Of a DNA stretch of 64,000 bases, positions 34,740 through 44,162 are shown piece by piece. Source of the DNA: Deltaproteobacteria bacterium (GTDB taxonomy: Bacteria > Desulfobacterota > Desulfobulbia > Desulfobulbales > Desulfurivibrionaceae); assembly GCA_013349285.1 (NCBI GenBank), contig DUZU01000010.1, forward strand, positions 1 through 64,000, given 5' to 3'. A program made the position numbers and the translations under genes. Within the stretch, counting starts at the first letter, position 1. The number at the start of each line of letters is the position of its first letter. Below the pieces are notes generated by a model. The model was not told the origin of the DNA, ran no database searches, and saw only the letters and a list, made by a program, of their open reading frames with translations.

Positions 34740-35804
34740 ATGAAGCTCAGGGTTTTTCAATATTTAGCCGCACTGCCCGTAATGGCGGGACTTGTCATCT
34801 GTGCGCGTTTTAATTTTCTGGTTTTTCATAGTTTGGCCGAGGTGTTCAGTGTGGTTATTGCCTGTGGCGTCTTTATGTTTGCCTGGAACACCAGGAAGTT
34901 GACGGAGAATGATTTTTTTCTCTTTTTAGGGATCGCTTTTCTCTTTGTCGGGTCGTTGGATTTGCTGCATGCCCTATCTTATAAAGGGATGGGTGTTTTC
35001 GTGGGGTTCGGCGCCAATCTGCCGACCCAGCTCTGGATTGTAGCCCGTTATCTGCAGGCCGTCAGTTTTTTGATCGCTCCTTTGTTTTTAACCCGCCGGC
35101 TGAATTTTCGGGTTGCCTTTGTCGGGTATTTTATAATCTGGGCATCTGCTCTGTACGCCGTGTTTTCCGGGGCTTTTCCCGACTGTTTTGTGGAAGGGGT
35201 CGGGCTGACGCCTTTTAAAAAGATCAGTGAATATCTGATCTCGGGTGTGCTGGTTAGCGCCTATCTGTTGCTTTACAAAAACAGGTTAAAGCTTGATTTC
35301 AACACCTATCGTCTGGTGGTTTTCTCCATCATTTTGACCATTGTCTCGGAGGTTGCCTTTACCTTTTATGTCAGTGTCTACGGCCTGTCAAATCTGGTCG
35401 GCCATCTGTTTAAAATTGTCGCTTTCTACCTGATTTATCATGCGATCATCGCCATCGGGCTCAGGCGTCCCTATGAGTGTCTTCAGCTCAGGGAGGAAGA
35501 GCTGAAAAAAATAAATAAAAAGCTGGCAAGTGAAATCGATTTTCGGAAAAAGCTGGAAATGGATAAGGAGAATGTTATCCTCCAGTTGAAAAATGCCTTA
35601 TCCGAGGTGAGAACTCTGCGCGATATCCTGCCGATTTGTTCATTTTGCAAAAAAATTCGAGACGATGACGGCTGTTGGGATCAGTTGGAGGTCTATATTA
35701 CAAACCATTCGGACACGGATTTTTCCCATGGCATCTGTCCGGATTGTCTGGAGGAGCATTACCCCAAAGAACTCGAAGAAATGAAGAATATAAAGAAAGG
35801 TTGA
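34740..35804 (+). CDS. MASE3 membrane sensor protein with C-terminal cysteine (CxxC...CxxC) domain
   Basis: A 354-residue protein. Residues 1-245 have seven to eight hydrophobic helices with the MASE3 pattern (FLFVGSLDLLHALSYKGMGVF, WIVARYLQAVSFLIAPL). A coiled coil (about 248-290) leads to a short domain: LRDILPICSFCKKIRDDDG, then FSHGICPDCLEEHYP, i.e. two CxxC pairs plus a His, suited to bind zinc or another metal. MASE3 is usually joined to kinase or GGDEF domains; here no such output is present. Ribosome site AGGGGAATGG. Role in signalling is likely, mechanism unknown. Confidence 0.85.
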   Translation: MKLRVFQYLAALPVMAGLVICARFNFLVFHSLAEVFSVVIACGVFMFAWNTRKLTENDFFLFLGIAFLFVGSLDLLHALSYKGMGVFVGFGANLPTQLWIVARYLQAVSFLIAPLFLTRRLNFRVAFVGYFIIWASALYAVFSGAFPDCFVEGVGLTPFKKISEYLISGVLVSAYLLLYKNRLKLDFNTYRLVVFSIILTIVSEVAFTFYVSVYGLSNLVGHLFKIVAFYLIYHAIIAIGLRRPYECLQLREEELKKINKKLASEIDFRKKLEMDKENVILQLKNALSEVRTLRDILPICSFCKKIRDDDGCWDQLEVYITNHSDTDFSHGICPDCLEEHYPKELEEMKNIKKG

Positions 35805-35948
35805 TTTTGTTATGGGGAAAAAGTGTCGTCGCCTAACCTCTTGATTGGTTTTTTTTGTGGTGGCTGCAGGGTTTGTTTGGTAGTGTTTTGAGCAGATAAG
35901 GGTGTTATAGGTAATTTTTTAAAATTTTACGTCGCAAAGGATTTTCAG

Positions 35949-37799
35949 GTGGTTGAAAGAGGGTTGATCGAAATCGCGTCCTTGTTTGTTGTTTGTTCCC
36001 TTTGTCAGTGGGTGGCCTGGCGGGTCAAGCTGCCGGCCATTATCTTTTTGTTGGTCGCCGGCATCCTGGCCGGTCCTGTTTTCGGGATTTTGCAGCCCGA
36101 CCGGCTGATGGGCGACCTTTTTTTCCCTTTTGTTTCTCTTTCCGTCTCCATTATTCTTTTTGAGGGCAGCCTGACCCTGAAGTTCAGGGAGATATTGGGG
36201 TTGAGAGCCGTGGTGAGGAACATGATTTCCTTCGGCATGCTGGTGACCTGGCTGATTACCGCGGTAACCACCCGCTACGCCATCGGCTTGTCCTGGGAGC
36301 TTTCATTCTTATTCGGCGCGGTAACGGTGGTGACCGGGCCCACGGTAATTGTGCCCATGTTGCGGACGGTGCGGCCGACGGCCTCGGTTTCAAATATCCT
36401 GCGCTGGGAAGGGATCGTCATTGATCCCATCGGCGCATCCCTGGCGGTTTTGGTTTATGAGTTCATCATCTCCGGCGGCGGCCAGCAGGCCATGGGGCAT
36501 ACCCTGCTCACCTTCGGCCAGATTGTGCTGGTGGGCGGCGTCATCGGGCTTTGTTGCGGCTATGTTTTCGGGCTGATCCTCCGGCATCACTGGCTGCCGG
36601 AGTTTCTCCACAACGTTGCGACCCTCTCCCTGGTCTTCGGGGCCTTTGCCCTGGCCAACAGCCTGCAGGCCGAATCAGGCCTGGTGACCGTGACCGTTAT
36701 GGGGATTCTGCTGGCAAATATGAAGGATGTTGATATTGATGATATTCTTGATTTTAAGGAAAGTCTCAGTATCTTGCTGATTTCCTTATTGTTTATCATG
36801 CTCGCCGCCAGGCTTGATCCTGCCGCCCTCGGCCAGCTGGGCTGGTCAACCCTGGTCGTTTTTCTCGCCATCCAGTTTTTGGCCCGGCCGCTTAATGTCA
36901 TGGTCTCCGCCTTGGGCTCCAGGCTTACCTGGCCGGAGCGCCATCTGTTGGCCTGGATTGCGCCCCGGGGTATCGTGGCCGCGGCCATCGCCGCGCTTTT
37001 TGCCATCCAGCTTGAAAACATCGGCTTTACCGAAGCCGGGTTGCTGGTGCCCCTCACCTTTTCGGTGATTATCGGCACCGTGCTGCTGCAAAGCTTCACG
37101 GCCCGGCCCATTGCCCAGTGGCTGGGGGTGGCCGAGCCCGAGCCCAAGGGCTTTTTGATTGTCGGCGCCAATCTCGTCGCCCGGGCCATGGCCAAGGCCC
37201 TGGTGCAGAACGGGTTGCGGGTTTTGGTGGCCGATGCCTCCCGGAGTGACATTTCCGCCGCAAAAATGGATGGCATTGCCACCTATCTCGGTAATCCTAT
37301 TTCCGAGCATGCGGATCGCCATCTTGATCTGGTTGGAATCGGCGGGATGCTGGCCATCACCCCCCATGAGAATCTCAACGTCGCCGCGGTCATGCATTAC
37401 CGGATGGAGCTTGGCCGCAACAATGTGTTCATGGTTCAAACCAAACCGGCGGACAAGACCCCGGAGCGGCTTAATCTGCCGGTTCAGGTGCGGGAAAGTA
37501 TTATTTTTGAAAGCAGGGCGACCTATGCCCACCTTGCCTCGCTGCTGCAAAAAGGCGGGGAAATCCGCACCACCAAACTGACCGAAAAATTCAGTTTTGA
37601 TCAGTTTGTCGAGAAACAGGGTGGGGCGGCCCTGCTTCTTTTTGCGATCGACACCAAGGAGCGCTTCCGTATTTTTACCGAAAAACCACAGGTAAAACCG
37701 GGGCCTGGCTGGTCGGTGCTCTATCTGTGGGCCGATTGTGAAAATCTGGCCGAGGCGGGCGAAGGGCCACCCTGTGCCGCCGGGGCTGCTCAGCGATGA
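35949..37799 (+). CDS. cation:proton antiporter (CPA1/NhaP type) with C-terminal TrkA_N-like domain
   Basis: A 616-residue transporter. The first about 400 residues form 12-13 hydrophobic helices with GPTVIVPMLRTVRPT and EGIVIDPIGASLAV, the conserved carboxylate region of Na+/H+ antiporters. The soluble tail starts with FLIVGANLVARAMAKALVQNGLRVLVADAS, a Rossmann-like TrkA_N (RCK) fold, so nucleotide control is possible. GTG start with AAAGGA eight bases before. It converges with the DUF3786 gene, with the last ten bases shared by both reading frames. Confidence 0.92.
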   Translation: MVERGLIEIASLFVVCSLCQWVAWRVKLPAIIFLLVAGILAGPVFGILQPDRLMGDLFFPFVSLSVSIILFEGSLTLKFREILGLRAVVRNMISFGMLVTWLITAVTTRYAIGLSWELSFLFGAVTVVTGPTVIVPMLRTVRPTASVSNILRWEGIVIDPIGASLAVLVYEFIISGGGQQAMGHTLLTFGQIVLVGGVIGLCCGYVFGLILRHHWLPEFLHNVATLSLVFGAFALANSLQAESGLVTVTVMGILLANMKDVDIDDILDFKESLSILLISLLFIMLAARLDPAALGQLGWSTLVVFLAIQFLARPLNVMVSALGSRLTWPERHLLAWIAPRGIVAAAIAALFAIQLENIGFTEAGLLVPLTFSVIIGTVLLQSFTARPIAQWLGVAEPEPKGFLIVGANLVARAMAKALVQNGLRVLVADASRSDISAAKMDGIATYLGNPISEHADRHLDLVGIGGMLAITPHENLNVAAVMHYRMELGRNNVFMVQTKPADKTPERLNLPVQVRESIIFESRATYAHLASLLQKGGEIRTTKLTEKFSFDQFVEKQGGAALLLFAIDTKERFRIFTEKPQVKPGPGWSVLYLWADCENLAEAGEGPPCAAGAAQR

Positions 37800-38590
37800 T
37801 GTTCGGCAATCTTGGCAAACATCTGCACCAGCCCTGAGCAGAGGGTAAAGATCGATTTGATGTGGAGATTTGTGGCGCAACACTCATCGAAAAAGATGGT
37901 GAGCGCCGAGGCCAGATCGTCATCCGGCGCCTGGTAGCAGATAAGGATGGGGATCTTGGGCAAAGGGTAAAGAATAAGGGCGATATCCGCCTGATACCAG
38001 TCTATGGTTCGGCCCTGGAACAGGTCGATGATGTCGGTCAGCAGATGCGGGTTGTCGTCGGCCAGTTTTTTCAACGGCGTTTCGCAGCGGCTGGTGAACA
38101 GCCCCTGCCAGTCGATGCCGCCCCTGATCTCCCGAAATGAGATCCAGTTGCCGGTGATCTCGCCATGGGTCTGGTGGGTGATGTAGGAGAGCAGCGGCGC
38201 CTTGACCCAGGGGATGATGTGACATTCCGAGGTAACCCTGCCCTGTTGATCAACAAAAAAATCCCGGCCCAGTGAATTAATGACCAGCCTTTTGTCTTTA
38301 ATTTCGGCGCCGATCAGGGGAGCTACGGCGGCAAAATCGATGCGGGCCGTCTTTTTTTCCAGTTGGTCAATAAATTCCGCCTGATCAATCTCTTTTGGGG
38401 CGGGGCGGGAAATGCGGCCGAAGAGCTCGGTGAGCTGTTCGCCGCTAAGTTCAGGGCAATCCCCGGCTTTTTTGCGGCCGGCGACCACGGCGGAGGCAAA
38501 GGCCAGGCAGGAGGGCAGGATGCATTTGCCGCAATTGGTCCGGGGCAGAAGCTTGTAGATATCAAGCGGCGTGATTTTGGCGTTGTGCAA
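37790..38590 (-). CDS. DUF3786 protein with N-terminal Fe-S domain
   Basis: A 266-residue protein starting with TTG, six bases after GGAG. Residues 15-45 have four cysteines (NCGKCILPSCLAFASAVVAGRKKAGDCPEL) like the 4Fe-4S domain of corrinoid/iron-sulfur proteins (AcsC, PF04060 type). The rest matches DUF3786 (GNWISFREIRGGIDWQGLFTSRCETPL). Such proteins are common in anaerobes and often linked with corrinoid or C1 metabolism, but this one has no such neighbours. Role unknown. Confidence 0.82.
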   Translation of the reverse strand: MHNAKITPLDIYKLLPRTNCGKCILPSCLAFASAVVAGRKKAGDCPELSGEQLTELFGRISRPAPKEIDQAEFIDQLEKKTARIDFAAVAPLIGAEIKDKRLVINSLGRDFFVDQQGRVTSECHIIPWVKAPLLSYITHQTHGEITGNWISFREIRGGIDWQGLFTSRCETPLKKLADDNPHLLTDIIDLFQGRTIDWYQADIALILYPLPKIPILICYQAPDDDLASALTIFFDECCATNLHIKSIFTLCSGLVQMFAKIAEHHR

Positions 38591-38774
38591 GGCAGGCTCC
38601 GAGGGTGCGATTACAATTTTCTTTTAAAAACAAATAAGCGATGGCGAGAAAAACCGCAAAAAAAATGATATAATATTTTTGTACACTTTTCTTTCGTGGT
38701 CGGCTCTGGTAAAAAAACGGACTAAATAATTCCTCTGCGGGGCATCTGTTAATCCAATCTCTGATTAATTTCTT

Positions 38775-41267
38775 ATGAAATCTACCATTGCCAAGATATA
38801 CGAGCGGCTCATTCTGAGTCATCCCATGGTAACGCTTTTTCTTACCCTGGTTTTTGTCCTTGCTTTTGCCTGGCAAATTCCCAAGTTTCAGCTCGATGCC
38901 TCGGGGGATTCCCTGGTGCTGGAAAACGATGCCGATCTCTATTACGCCCGTAATATTGCCGAGCGTTACAGCACCAGCGATATCCTGGTGCTCACCTATA
39001 CGCCCCATGGCGATCTCTTTGCGCCGGAGACGCTGGCCGATCTCAAGGCGATGCGGGATGAACTGCGCAGCATGGAGGGCATCCAGTCGGTGACCACCAT
39101 GCTCGATGTGCCGTTGCTGCTCAGCACCGACATCTCCCTGAGCGATCTCGAGGATGTGGACAAGGTGAAAACCCTGGAAAAATTCGATGTGGCGCGGGAA
39201 ACAGTGCTTGCCGAATTGGAGGAAAATCCTTTTTATAAGGGCAGGATGCTCAGTCCTGATCGCAAAACGACCTCGGTGTTGATCGCCTTGCCCGTTGATA
39301 AAACTTACCGCGCTTTGTTGAAGCGCCGTTATGAGTTGCGGGAAAAGGAGTACAATAACTCCCTGACCCCTCAACAGGCCGGGGAGTTGGATGAGGTTTC
39401 CCGTGAGTATCGGCGCTATCTGACCCTGCTCACCCAGCGGGAAAGCCGGGTGGTGGAGGCGGTGCGGGTGATTGCCGACCGCCATCGCGGCGCGGCCGAT
39501 ATCTACCTGGGCGGGGTGCCGATGATTGTCGCCGACATGATCGCCTTTATCCGCAATGATCTGGTGGTCTTCGGCATCGGGGTGGGTATTTTCCTGATTG
39601 TCACCCTGACCATTATTTTTAGGAAGTTGCGGTGGGTTTTCCTGCCCATGCTCTGCTGCGCCATGGCGGTGGTCACCATGATGGGTTGCCTGGGAATGGT
39701 TGATTGGCGGGTCACGGTGATCTCGTCGAATTTCATCTCCCTGATGATTATTCTGACCATGTCGCTGACCATCCATCTTATCCAGCGCTATCTCGAGGTG
39801 CAGGCCGCTTCCCCGGAGGCCGATCAGCGGACTCTGGTCCTTGAGACCGTGCGCACCATTGTCCTGCCCTGTTTTTATACCACCCTTACCACCATGGTTG
39901 CCTTTACCTCGCTTTTAGTCAGTGAGATCAGGCCGGTGATGGATTTCGGGATGATGATGACCATTGGGCTGATCGTTTCCTTTGTCCTGGCTTTTATTTT
40001 GTTTCCGGCCACGGTGGTTCTTCTCAAAAAAGGGAAACCAGAGCCGGTGGAGGATCGCTCCAATCCTTTTACCATGCATTTCGCTCGCTTTACCGAGGCC
40101 CATGGCCGCAAAATTTTAGTGGGGACGCTGCTGATTATCTTGATCTCCGTGGCCGGGATCAGCCGACTCAAGGTCGAGAATAAATTTATCGACTATTTTC
40201 GAAAAAGCACGGAAATCTATCAGGGCTTAAGCTTAATCGATACCAAGCTCGGCGGCACCACCCCCCTTGATCTGATTATTGATTTTGATAAAAAGGCGGA
40301 GGTGACCGGCGAGGTTGGCGATGATGAGCTCTTTGATGATCCTTTTGCGGAGGAAGCGGCTGGTGACGGCGTTTCCTATTGGTTTGCCGATGCCTATACC
40401 ATGGAGCAGATCGAAAGGGTGCATGATTATCTCCTCGACTTGCCCGAGGTCGGTGAGGTGGTCTCGCTGGCCACCGCCGGCAAGATCGCCACCCGTCTCA
40501 ACGACAATATCCCCCTGGATAACTATGAGCTCACCTTGCTCCAAAAGCATTGTCCGTCGGACATCAAGGAGTTGCTGGTTGCCCCTTACGTGTCGGAGGA
40601 TATTACCCAGGCCCGGCTTACCATGCGGATTGTTGAGTCGAACGAGCATCTGGAGCGGACCGCCCTGCTCGGCAAGATCAAGGACTTTCTGGTGGGGGAG
40701 ATGAAGTTTGAGAAAGAGCAGATTCATTTCACCAATATGTACGTGCTCTATAATAATATGTTGCAGAGTCTGTTTAGATCGCAGATCCTGACCATCGGCG
40801 TGGTTTTTTTAGGCATACTCGTGATGTTTACTATTCTGTTCCGCTCGTTCTATCTGGCCCTGATCGCGGTGGTGCCCAACGTGCTGCCGGTGGTGGTCGT
40901 GCTCGGCGTCCTGGGTTGGCTGGGTATTCCCCTGGACTTGATGACCATCACCATTGCCTCGATTAGCATCGGGATTGCGGTGGATGATACCATCCATTAT
41001 GTGCATCGCTTCCAGCGGGAGTTTCCCAAGGATCGCAATTATCTGGCCGCGGTCAAGCGTTGCCATTGCAGCATCGGTCGGGCCATGTACTATACTTCGA
41101 TCACCATCACCATCGGTTTTTCCATCCTGGTGCTGTCCAACTTTCTGCCCACCATCTATTTCGGTCTGTTCACCGGCTTTGCCATGGTGGTTGCCCTGCT
41201 GGCGGACCTCACTTTGCTGCCGCAGCTGCTGATCGTTCTCAAGCCTTTGGGGCCCGAGGAAGGCTGA
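38775..41267 (+). CDS. RND superfamily exporter (MMPL/HpnN-like)
   Basis: An 830-residue protein with two halves, each starting with one helix (about 20-36 and 455-472), a large extracytoplasmic loop and a bundle of five to six helices. The loops contain periplasmic-domain features (QSVTTMLDVPLLL). The conserved Asp/Asn-rich helices include ISIGIAVDDTIHYVHRF. The gene stands alone with no membrane-fusion or TolC partner, unlike drug efflux systems; MMPL-like lipid export is possible. The ribosome site before 38775 is weak. Confidence 0.9.
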   Translation: MKSTIAKIYERLILSHPMVTLFLTLVFVLAFAWQIPKFQLDASGDSLVLENDADLYYARNIAERYSTSDILVLTYTPHGDLFAPETLADLKAMRDELRSMEGIQSVTTMLDVPLLLSTDISLSDLEDVDKVKTLEKFDVARETVLAELEENPFYKGRMLSPDRKTTSVLIALPVDKTYRALLKRRYELREKEYNNSLTPQQAGELDEVSREYRRYLTLLTQRESRVVEAVRVIADRHRGAADIYLGGVPMIVADMIAFIRNDLVVFGIGVGIFLIVTLTIIFRKLRWVFLPMLCCAMAVVTMMGCLGMVDWRVTVISSNFISLMIILTMSLTIHLIQRYLEVQAASPEADQRTLVLETVRTIVLPCFYTTLTTMVAFTSLLVSEIRPVMDFGMMMTIGLIVSFVLAFILFPATVVLLKKGKPEPVEDRSNPFTMHFARFTEAHGRKILVGTLLIILISVAGISRLKVENKFIDYFRKSTEIYQGLSLIDTKLGGTTPLDLIIDFDKKAEVTGEVGDDELFDDPFAEEAAGDGVSYWFADAYTMEQIERVHDYLLDLPEVGEVVSLATAGKIATRLNDNIPLDNYELTLLQKHCPSDIKELLVAPYVSEDITQARLTMRIVESNEHLERTALLGKIKDFLVGEMKFEKEQIHFTNMYVLYNNMLQSLFRSQILTIGVVFLGILVMFTILFRSFYLALIAVVPNVLPVVVVLGVLGWLGIPLDLMTITIASISIGIAVDDTIHYVHRFQREFPKDRNYLAAVKRCHCSIGRAMYYTSITITIGFSILVLSNFLPTIYFGLFTGFAMVVALLADLTLLPQLLIVLKPLGPEEG

Positions 41268-41296
41268 TCGGCGGGGATTTTAGGGGGATGTCGGGA

Positions 41297-41962
41297 TTAG
41301 TTGGCCCGGCTCACCATGATGTTGCCGTCCGGGGTTTCTTGGATGTGCAGGCCCAGGGCGGCCAGCGCCGTGAAAATGGGGCGGCCGAAGACAAACAGCT
41401 CCACCGCAACCCCCAGTTTGAATTCGACCACCGCCCGGCGGCGAATTTCCAGATCGCGGTTGATAAGTCTGCTCAATCCGCTGAGCCTGGCCGAATCTTC
41501 TTTTTTATCAGTTGTCCGGCTGGTTAATTCTGCCAGCGCACCCCATGGGCATTCCCGTTCATGTTGGCGGACCAGCTTGAGCAGCGGGTCGTCGGGTCGG
41601 ATAAGGTGTTCGCGTGTCAGATAGTCCTGGCCAATGACCGCGCAGATGGCGGCCGTATCCCAGCATTGCAGCAGGCGGCATTCCTGGGGCCGGTGCTGAT
41701 AGAGGGTGCAGGCGTCGTCGCTGCCCAGAAAACAGCAAGCCCATTCCCGGCCTCGGCCGGCTAGTTTGATCAGTTCCTGCTTGACAGGTTCGCTTTTGTC
41801 GCTGATCGGGTTGTGGGCGAATTCGCCGGCTCTGATGGTGATTAGCTGCGGGAAGGTGAGGTGGCCGGCCGTAATGAGCTCGCGATCCTGATGATGGAGG
41901 GCCGGGCCGCCCTTGCGGCAGCAGGTGCCGCACCGTTGGCATTCGGTGATTTTTGTTTGCAT
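41297..41962 (-). CDS. YkgJ family cysteine cluster protein
   Basis: A 221-residue protein with CQRCGTCCRKGGP at residue 9 and CTLYQHRPQECRLLQC near residue 90, the YkgJ arrangement (CxxC...CC and a distal cysteine set). A C-terminal half of about 100 residues shows no clear motif. Probably binds zinc or iron. Faces the RND exporter gene tail to tail, 29 bases apart. Second of three such genes in the window. Confidence 0.8.
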   Translation of the reverse strand: MQTKITECQRCGTCCRKGGPALHHQDRELITAGHLTFPQLITIRAGEFAHNPISDKSEPVKQELIKLAGRGREWACCFLGSDDACTLYQHRPQECRLLQCWDTAAICAVIGQDYLTREHLIRPDDPLLKLVRQHERECPWGALAELTSRTTDKKEDSARLSGLSRLINRDLEIRRRAVVEFKLGVAVELFVFGRPIFTALAALGLHIQETPDGNIMVSRAN

Positions 41963-42206
41963 GTGTTTTTTTCCTGAAGAAATAGGCTTAACCTGCCTGC
42001 CGCGAAGAAGGCCGCTTGATTCTAACCGAAAACAGGGAGGCTTTCATCCGGTAAAAGTTTGCGGGACAGGCGGAATCGTCGTTGATAATTGGCCGGAAAT
42101 TTTCTGGTTAATTGTTTATGATAAAGAAAAATAATTGTCGTTCCCATGATAATTGGCGCTGTGGTTTATTTTTTTTGGCCGGGGATAACCGGGGCTGGAG
42201 GTTGGC

Positions 42207-42614
42207 ATGGTGGAAAAGCTGGGCGTTTGGCGGGAAGAGTACCGGGTGGGTATCGAGCGGATAGACCGTCAGCATAAAATCTTATTTTGTAATATTAAAT
42301 TACTGGAAGAAGCCATCTCCAGGCAGGATTTTTCCGCAATTCCCTACCTGCTGGATATGTTGGAGATCTATTTTAAGGAGCATTTTCGGGAAGAAGAGAT
42401 CTATCTGAAAGAATTTCCCGGTTTTGAGGTGCATAACCGCAAGCACTGGGATTTTCTGGGTGAAGTGCTCAAGTTTATCAGAAAGTATCAGGCCGGCAGT
42501 AGAGATCTGCCCGCCTTGGCTACGGAAATCCATGATTTCTTATACAGTTGGCTGCAGGATCATATCCTGACCACGGACAAAAAAGAGCTCAGCCAGGTGG
42601 TGATCGGTAGCTAG
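42207..42614 (+). CDS. bacteriohemerythrin
   Basis: A 135-residue hemerythrin. The diiron ligands are in RIDRQHKILF, EHFREEEIYLKEF, EVHNRKHWDFL and QDHILTTDK (His, His-Glu, His, His, His-Asp), all present. It binds oxygen reversibly, giving oxygen storage or sensing in anaerobes. The start follows GGAGG at six bases. It converges with the SH3 protein gene, 12 bases apart. Confidence 0.95.
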   Translation: MVEKLGVWREEYRVGIERIDRQHKILFCNIKLLEEAISRQDFSAIPYLLDMLEIYFKEHFREEEIYLKEFPGFEVHNRKHWDFLGEVLKFIRKYQAGSRDLPALATEIHDFLYSWLQDHILTTDKKELSQVVIGS

Positions 42615-42626
42615 CCTGGCGGATCT

Positions 42627-43064
42627 CTACCAGCCCCAGAGCAGACTTCTTTTGACCCAGCCGGTCAGGCCGTTTTCGTGCTTGATCTGAACCCAGCCCT
42701 TGCCGTTTTTTATAGTGCGCAGCACCACGCCGTACTTGGCCTTGCCGACGATTTTATAGTTGGAGCCGGGGCCGCTCCTGATGTTGATCCGTTCCTTTTT
42801 TACGATCAGGTGCGCTTTTTTGGCGACAAGTTTCTTGTAGATCCAGCCCACGTCGTTTTCAAAGTCGCTCACCTTGAGCCAGTTGCCTTTGCGTTCTTCC
42901 ACCTTAAGGGGGAATCCTTTGCCCAGTTCCCAGAGGATAGGGTATTTTTCCCCTGGCCCTGAGCGCATGTTGACCTTGGGTAGCGTTACGCTCACCATCT
43001 CCGCTTGGGCCACGGTGGCTGCAATGAAAATAAAAACGAATCCTAAACAGAGTCGCCGGATCAT
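42627..43064 (-). CDS. exported SH3b-domain protein
   Basis: A 145-residue protein with signal peptide (MIRRLCLGFVFIFIAATVAQA). Two bacterial SH3 domains follow: VNMRSGPGEKYPILWELGKG (about 30-80) and INIRSGPGSNYKIVGKAKYG (about 93-145). Such domains bind peptidoglycan or peptides in the periplasm; no catalytic part is present. It ends the minus-strand gene series from 45978. Ribosome site GGGAGAG. Confidence 0.9.
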   Translation of the reverse strand: MIRRLCLGFVFIFIAATVAQAEMVSVTLPKVNMRSGPGEKYPILWELGKGFPLKVEERKGNWLKVSDFENDVGWIYKKLVAKKAHLIVKKERINIRSGPGSNYKIVGKAKYGVVLRTIKNGKGWVQIKHENGLTGWVKRSLLWGW

Positions 43065-43091
43065 GAAAAAACTCTCCCGGTGTTGTAGGGT

Positions 43092-43988
43092 TTATGCGAT
43101 TTTGCTTGGTGACGGCAGACGTTTTCCCGGTGTTTCCAAGGGGATGCCGCCTATTTCCAGTGTAATGGCGTCGAACTTGCAGGCCTTGTTCATGCAGGCC
43201 AGGCATGAGATGCACTCGTAATCGTCCGGGGATTCGTTAAACTTGACTTCCATGGGACAGACCAAGTGGCATGCCTTGCAGTTGGTGCACTTCGCTTCAT
43301 CAAGGTGAAGCTTGATGAGTCTTACTTTGCTGAACAATGCATAAAATGCCCCCAGCGGACACGCGGTCCGGCAGAAGGGGCGGCTGGAAAAAACCGACCA
43401 GCCGAGGAATGTTATCATGATAACAAATTTATTGAAAAAAAGCAGCCCCACTGTGGCGCGTAAATTAGGCTGCATTAACAGCATGGGGATGCCCGCCTCC
43501 AGGGTGCCGGCCGGGCAGACGAATTTGCAGTACCAGGGCTGGCCCGCGCCGAAATCATCGACCACCACCAAGGGGAGCACGATGACGAACATAATCAGGA
43601 ACATGAATTTCCCGTAAGAAAGAATGCGGGGGATCCTGAATTTTTTTGAAGGAATCTTGTACAGCAGCTCCTGGATAAAACCGAAAGGGCAGGCCCAGCC
43701 GCAAATCATCCGCCCGAACAGCCCGCCCAGCACCCCGATGGCGCCGACGACCGACAGGCCGAAATAGAACTGACTGTTTTCCAGGGCAAAACGGAGGCCG
43801 CTCAAAAGCTGCTGGATTGAGCCCATGGGGCAGTAGGTGGTTGCCGCCGGGCAGGAATAGCAGTTCAGGCCGGGGGCACAGATGACCTTGAGCGGTCCCT
43901 GGTAAATGCTGCGGGTAAAGGGGAATGACCAGGAGCCGTTCATCAAAAAGCCCATGAAGAGCTGGACCCATTTTCTAACGGTTTCCAT
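43092..43988 (-). CDS. membrane 4Fe-4S protein (NapH/YccM-like)
   Basis: A 298-residue protein. Four hydrophobic helices alternate with cysteine motifs: CAPGLNCYSCPAATTYCPMG, CGWACPFG, CKFVCPAG, then the ferredoxin-type CTNCKACHLVCPMEV and CISCLACMNKACKF at the C-terminus. Polytopic Fe-S proteins of this type pass electrons across the membrane from quinols to periplasmic oxidoreductases. The gene begins right after the TAA of the CD1871A-like gene. The partner is not visible here. Confidence 0.9.
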   Translation of the reverse strand: METVRKWVQLFMGFLMNGSWSFPFTRSIYQGPLKVICAPGLNCYSCPAATTYCPMGSIQQLLSGLRFALENSQFYFGLSVVGAIGVLGGLFGRMICGWACPFGFIQELLYKIPSKKFRIPRILSYGKFMFLIMFVIVLPLVVVDDFGAGQPWYCKFVCPAGTLEAGIPMLLMQPNLRATVGLLFFNKFVIMITFLGWSVFSSRPFCRTACPLGAFYALFSKVRLIKLHLDEAKCTNCKACHLVCPMEVKFNESPDDYECISCLACMNKACKFDAITLEIGGIPLETPGKRLPSPSKIA

Positions 43989-44162
43989 TTAGCCGATTCC
44001 TATGCAGCTAAGGCAGACCCGGATAGCCTGTTCCAGAACTCTTGCCGGTTCGCCGGTGGCGTTGCCGGCAAGCCACAGCAGAAGAAAAAAAGAGATCACC
44101 GCCAGGGGCGCTTTGCGGATAGGCCATTTATTCTGTTTTCGGGTACTGGTGCGGGGGGTCAT
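43989..44162 (-). CDS. CD1871A family CXXC motif small membrane protein (57 aa)
   Basis: A 57-residue protein with a positively charged N-terminus, one hydrophobic helix (LAVISFFLLLWLAGNATG) and the end EQAIRVCLSCIGIG, matching the CxxCIGIG tail of the CD1871A family that typically precedes a NapH-like 4Fe-4S gene. Its ATG overlaps the TGA of the thiamine-binding gene (ATGA) and its TAA abuts the ATG of the Fe-S protein gene, so all three are translationally coupled. Too short for most gene callers. Family name from recalled signature. Confidence 0.75.
   Translation of the reverse strand: MTPRTSTRKQNKWPIRKAPLAVISFFLLLWLAGNATGEPARVLEQAIRVCLSCIGIG

Noticed and set aside
38562-39776. 404-codon open frame opposite the RND exporter
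   Set aside because: Low-complexity His/Gln/Asp-rich translation, antisense to a clear transporter gene.
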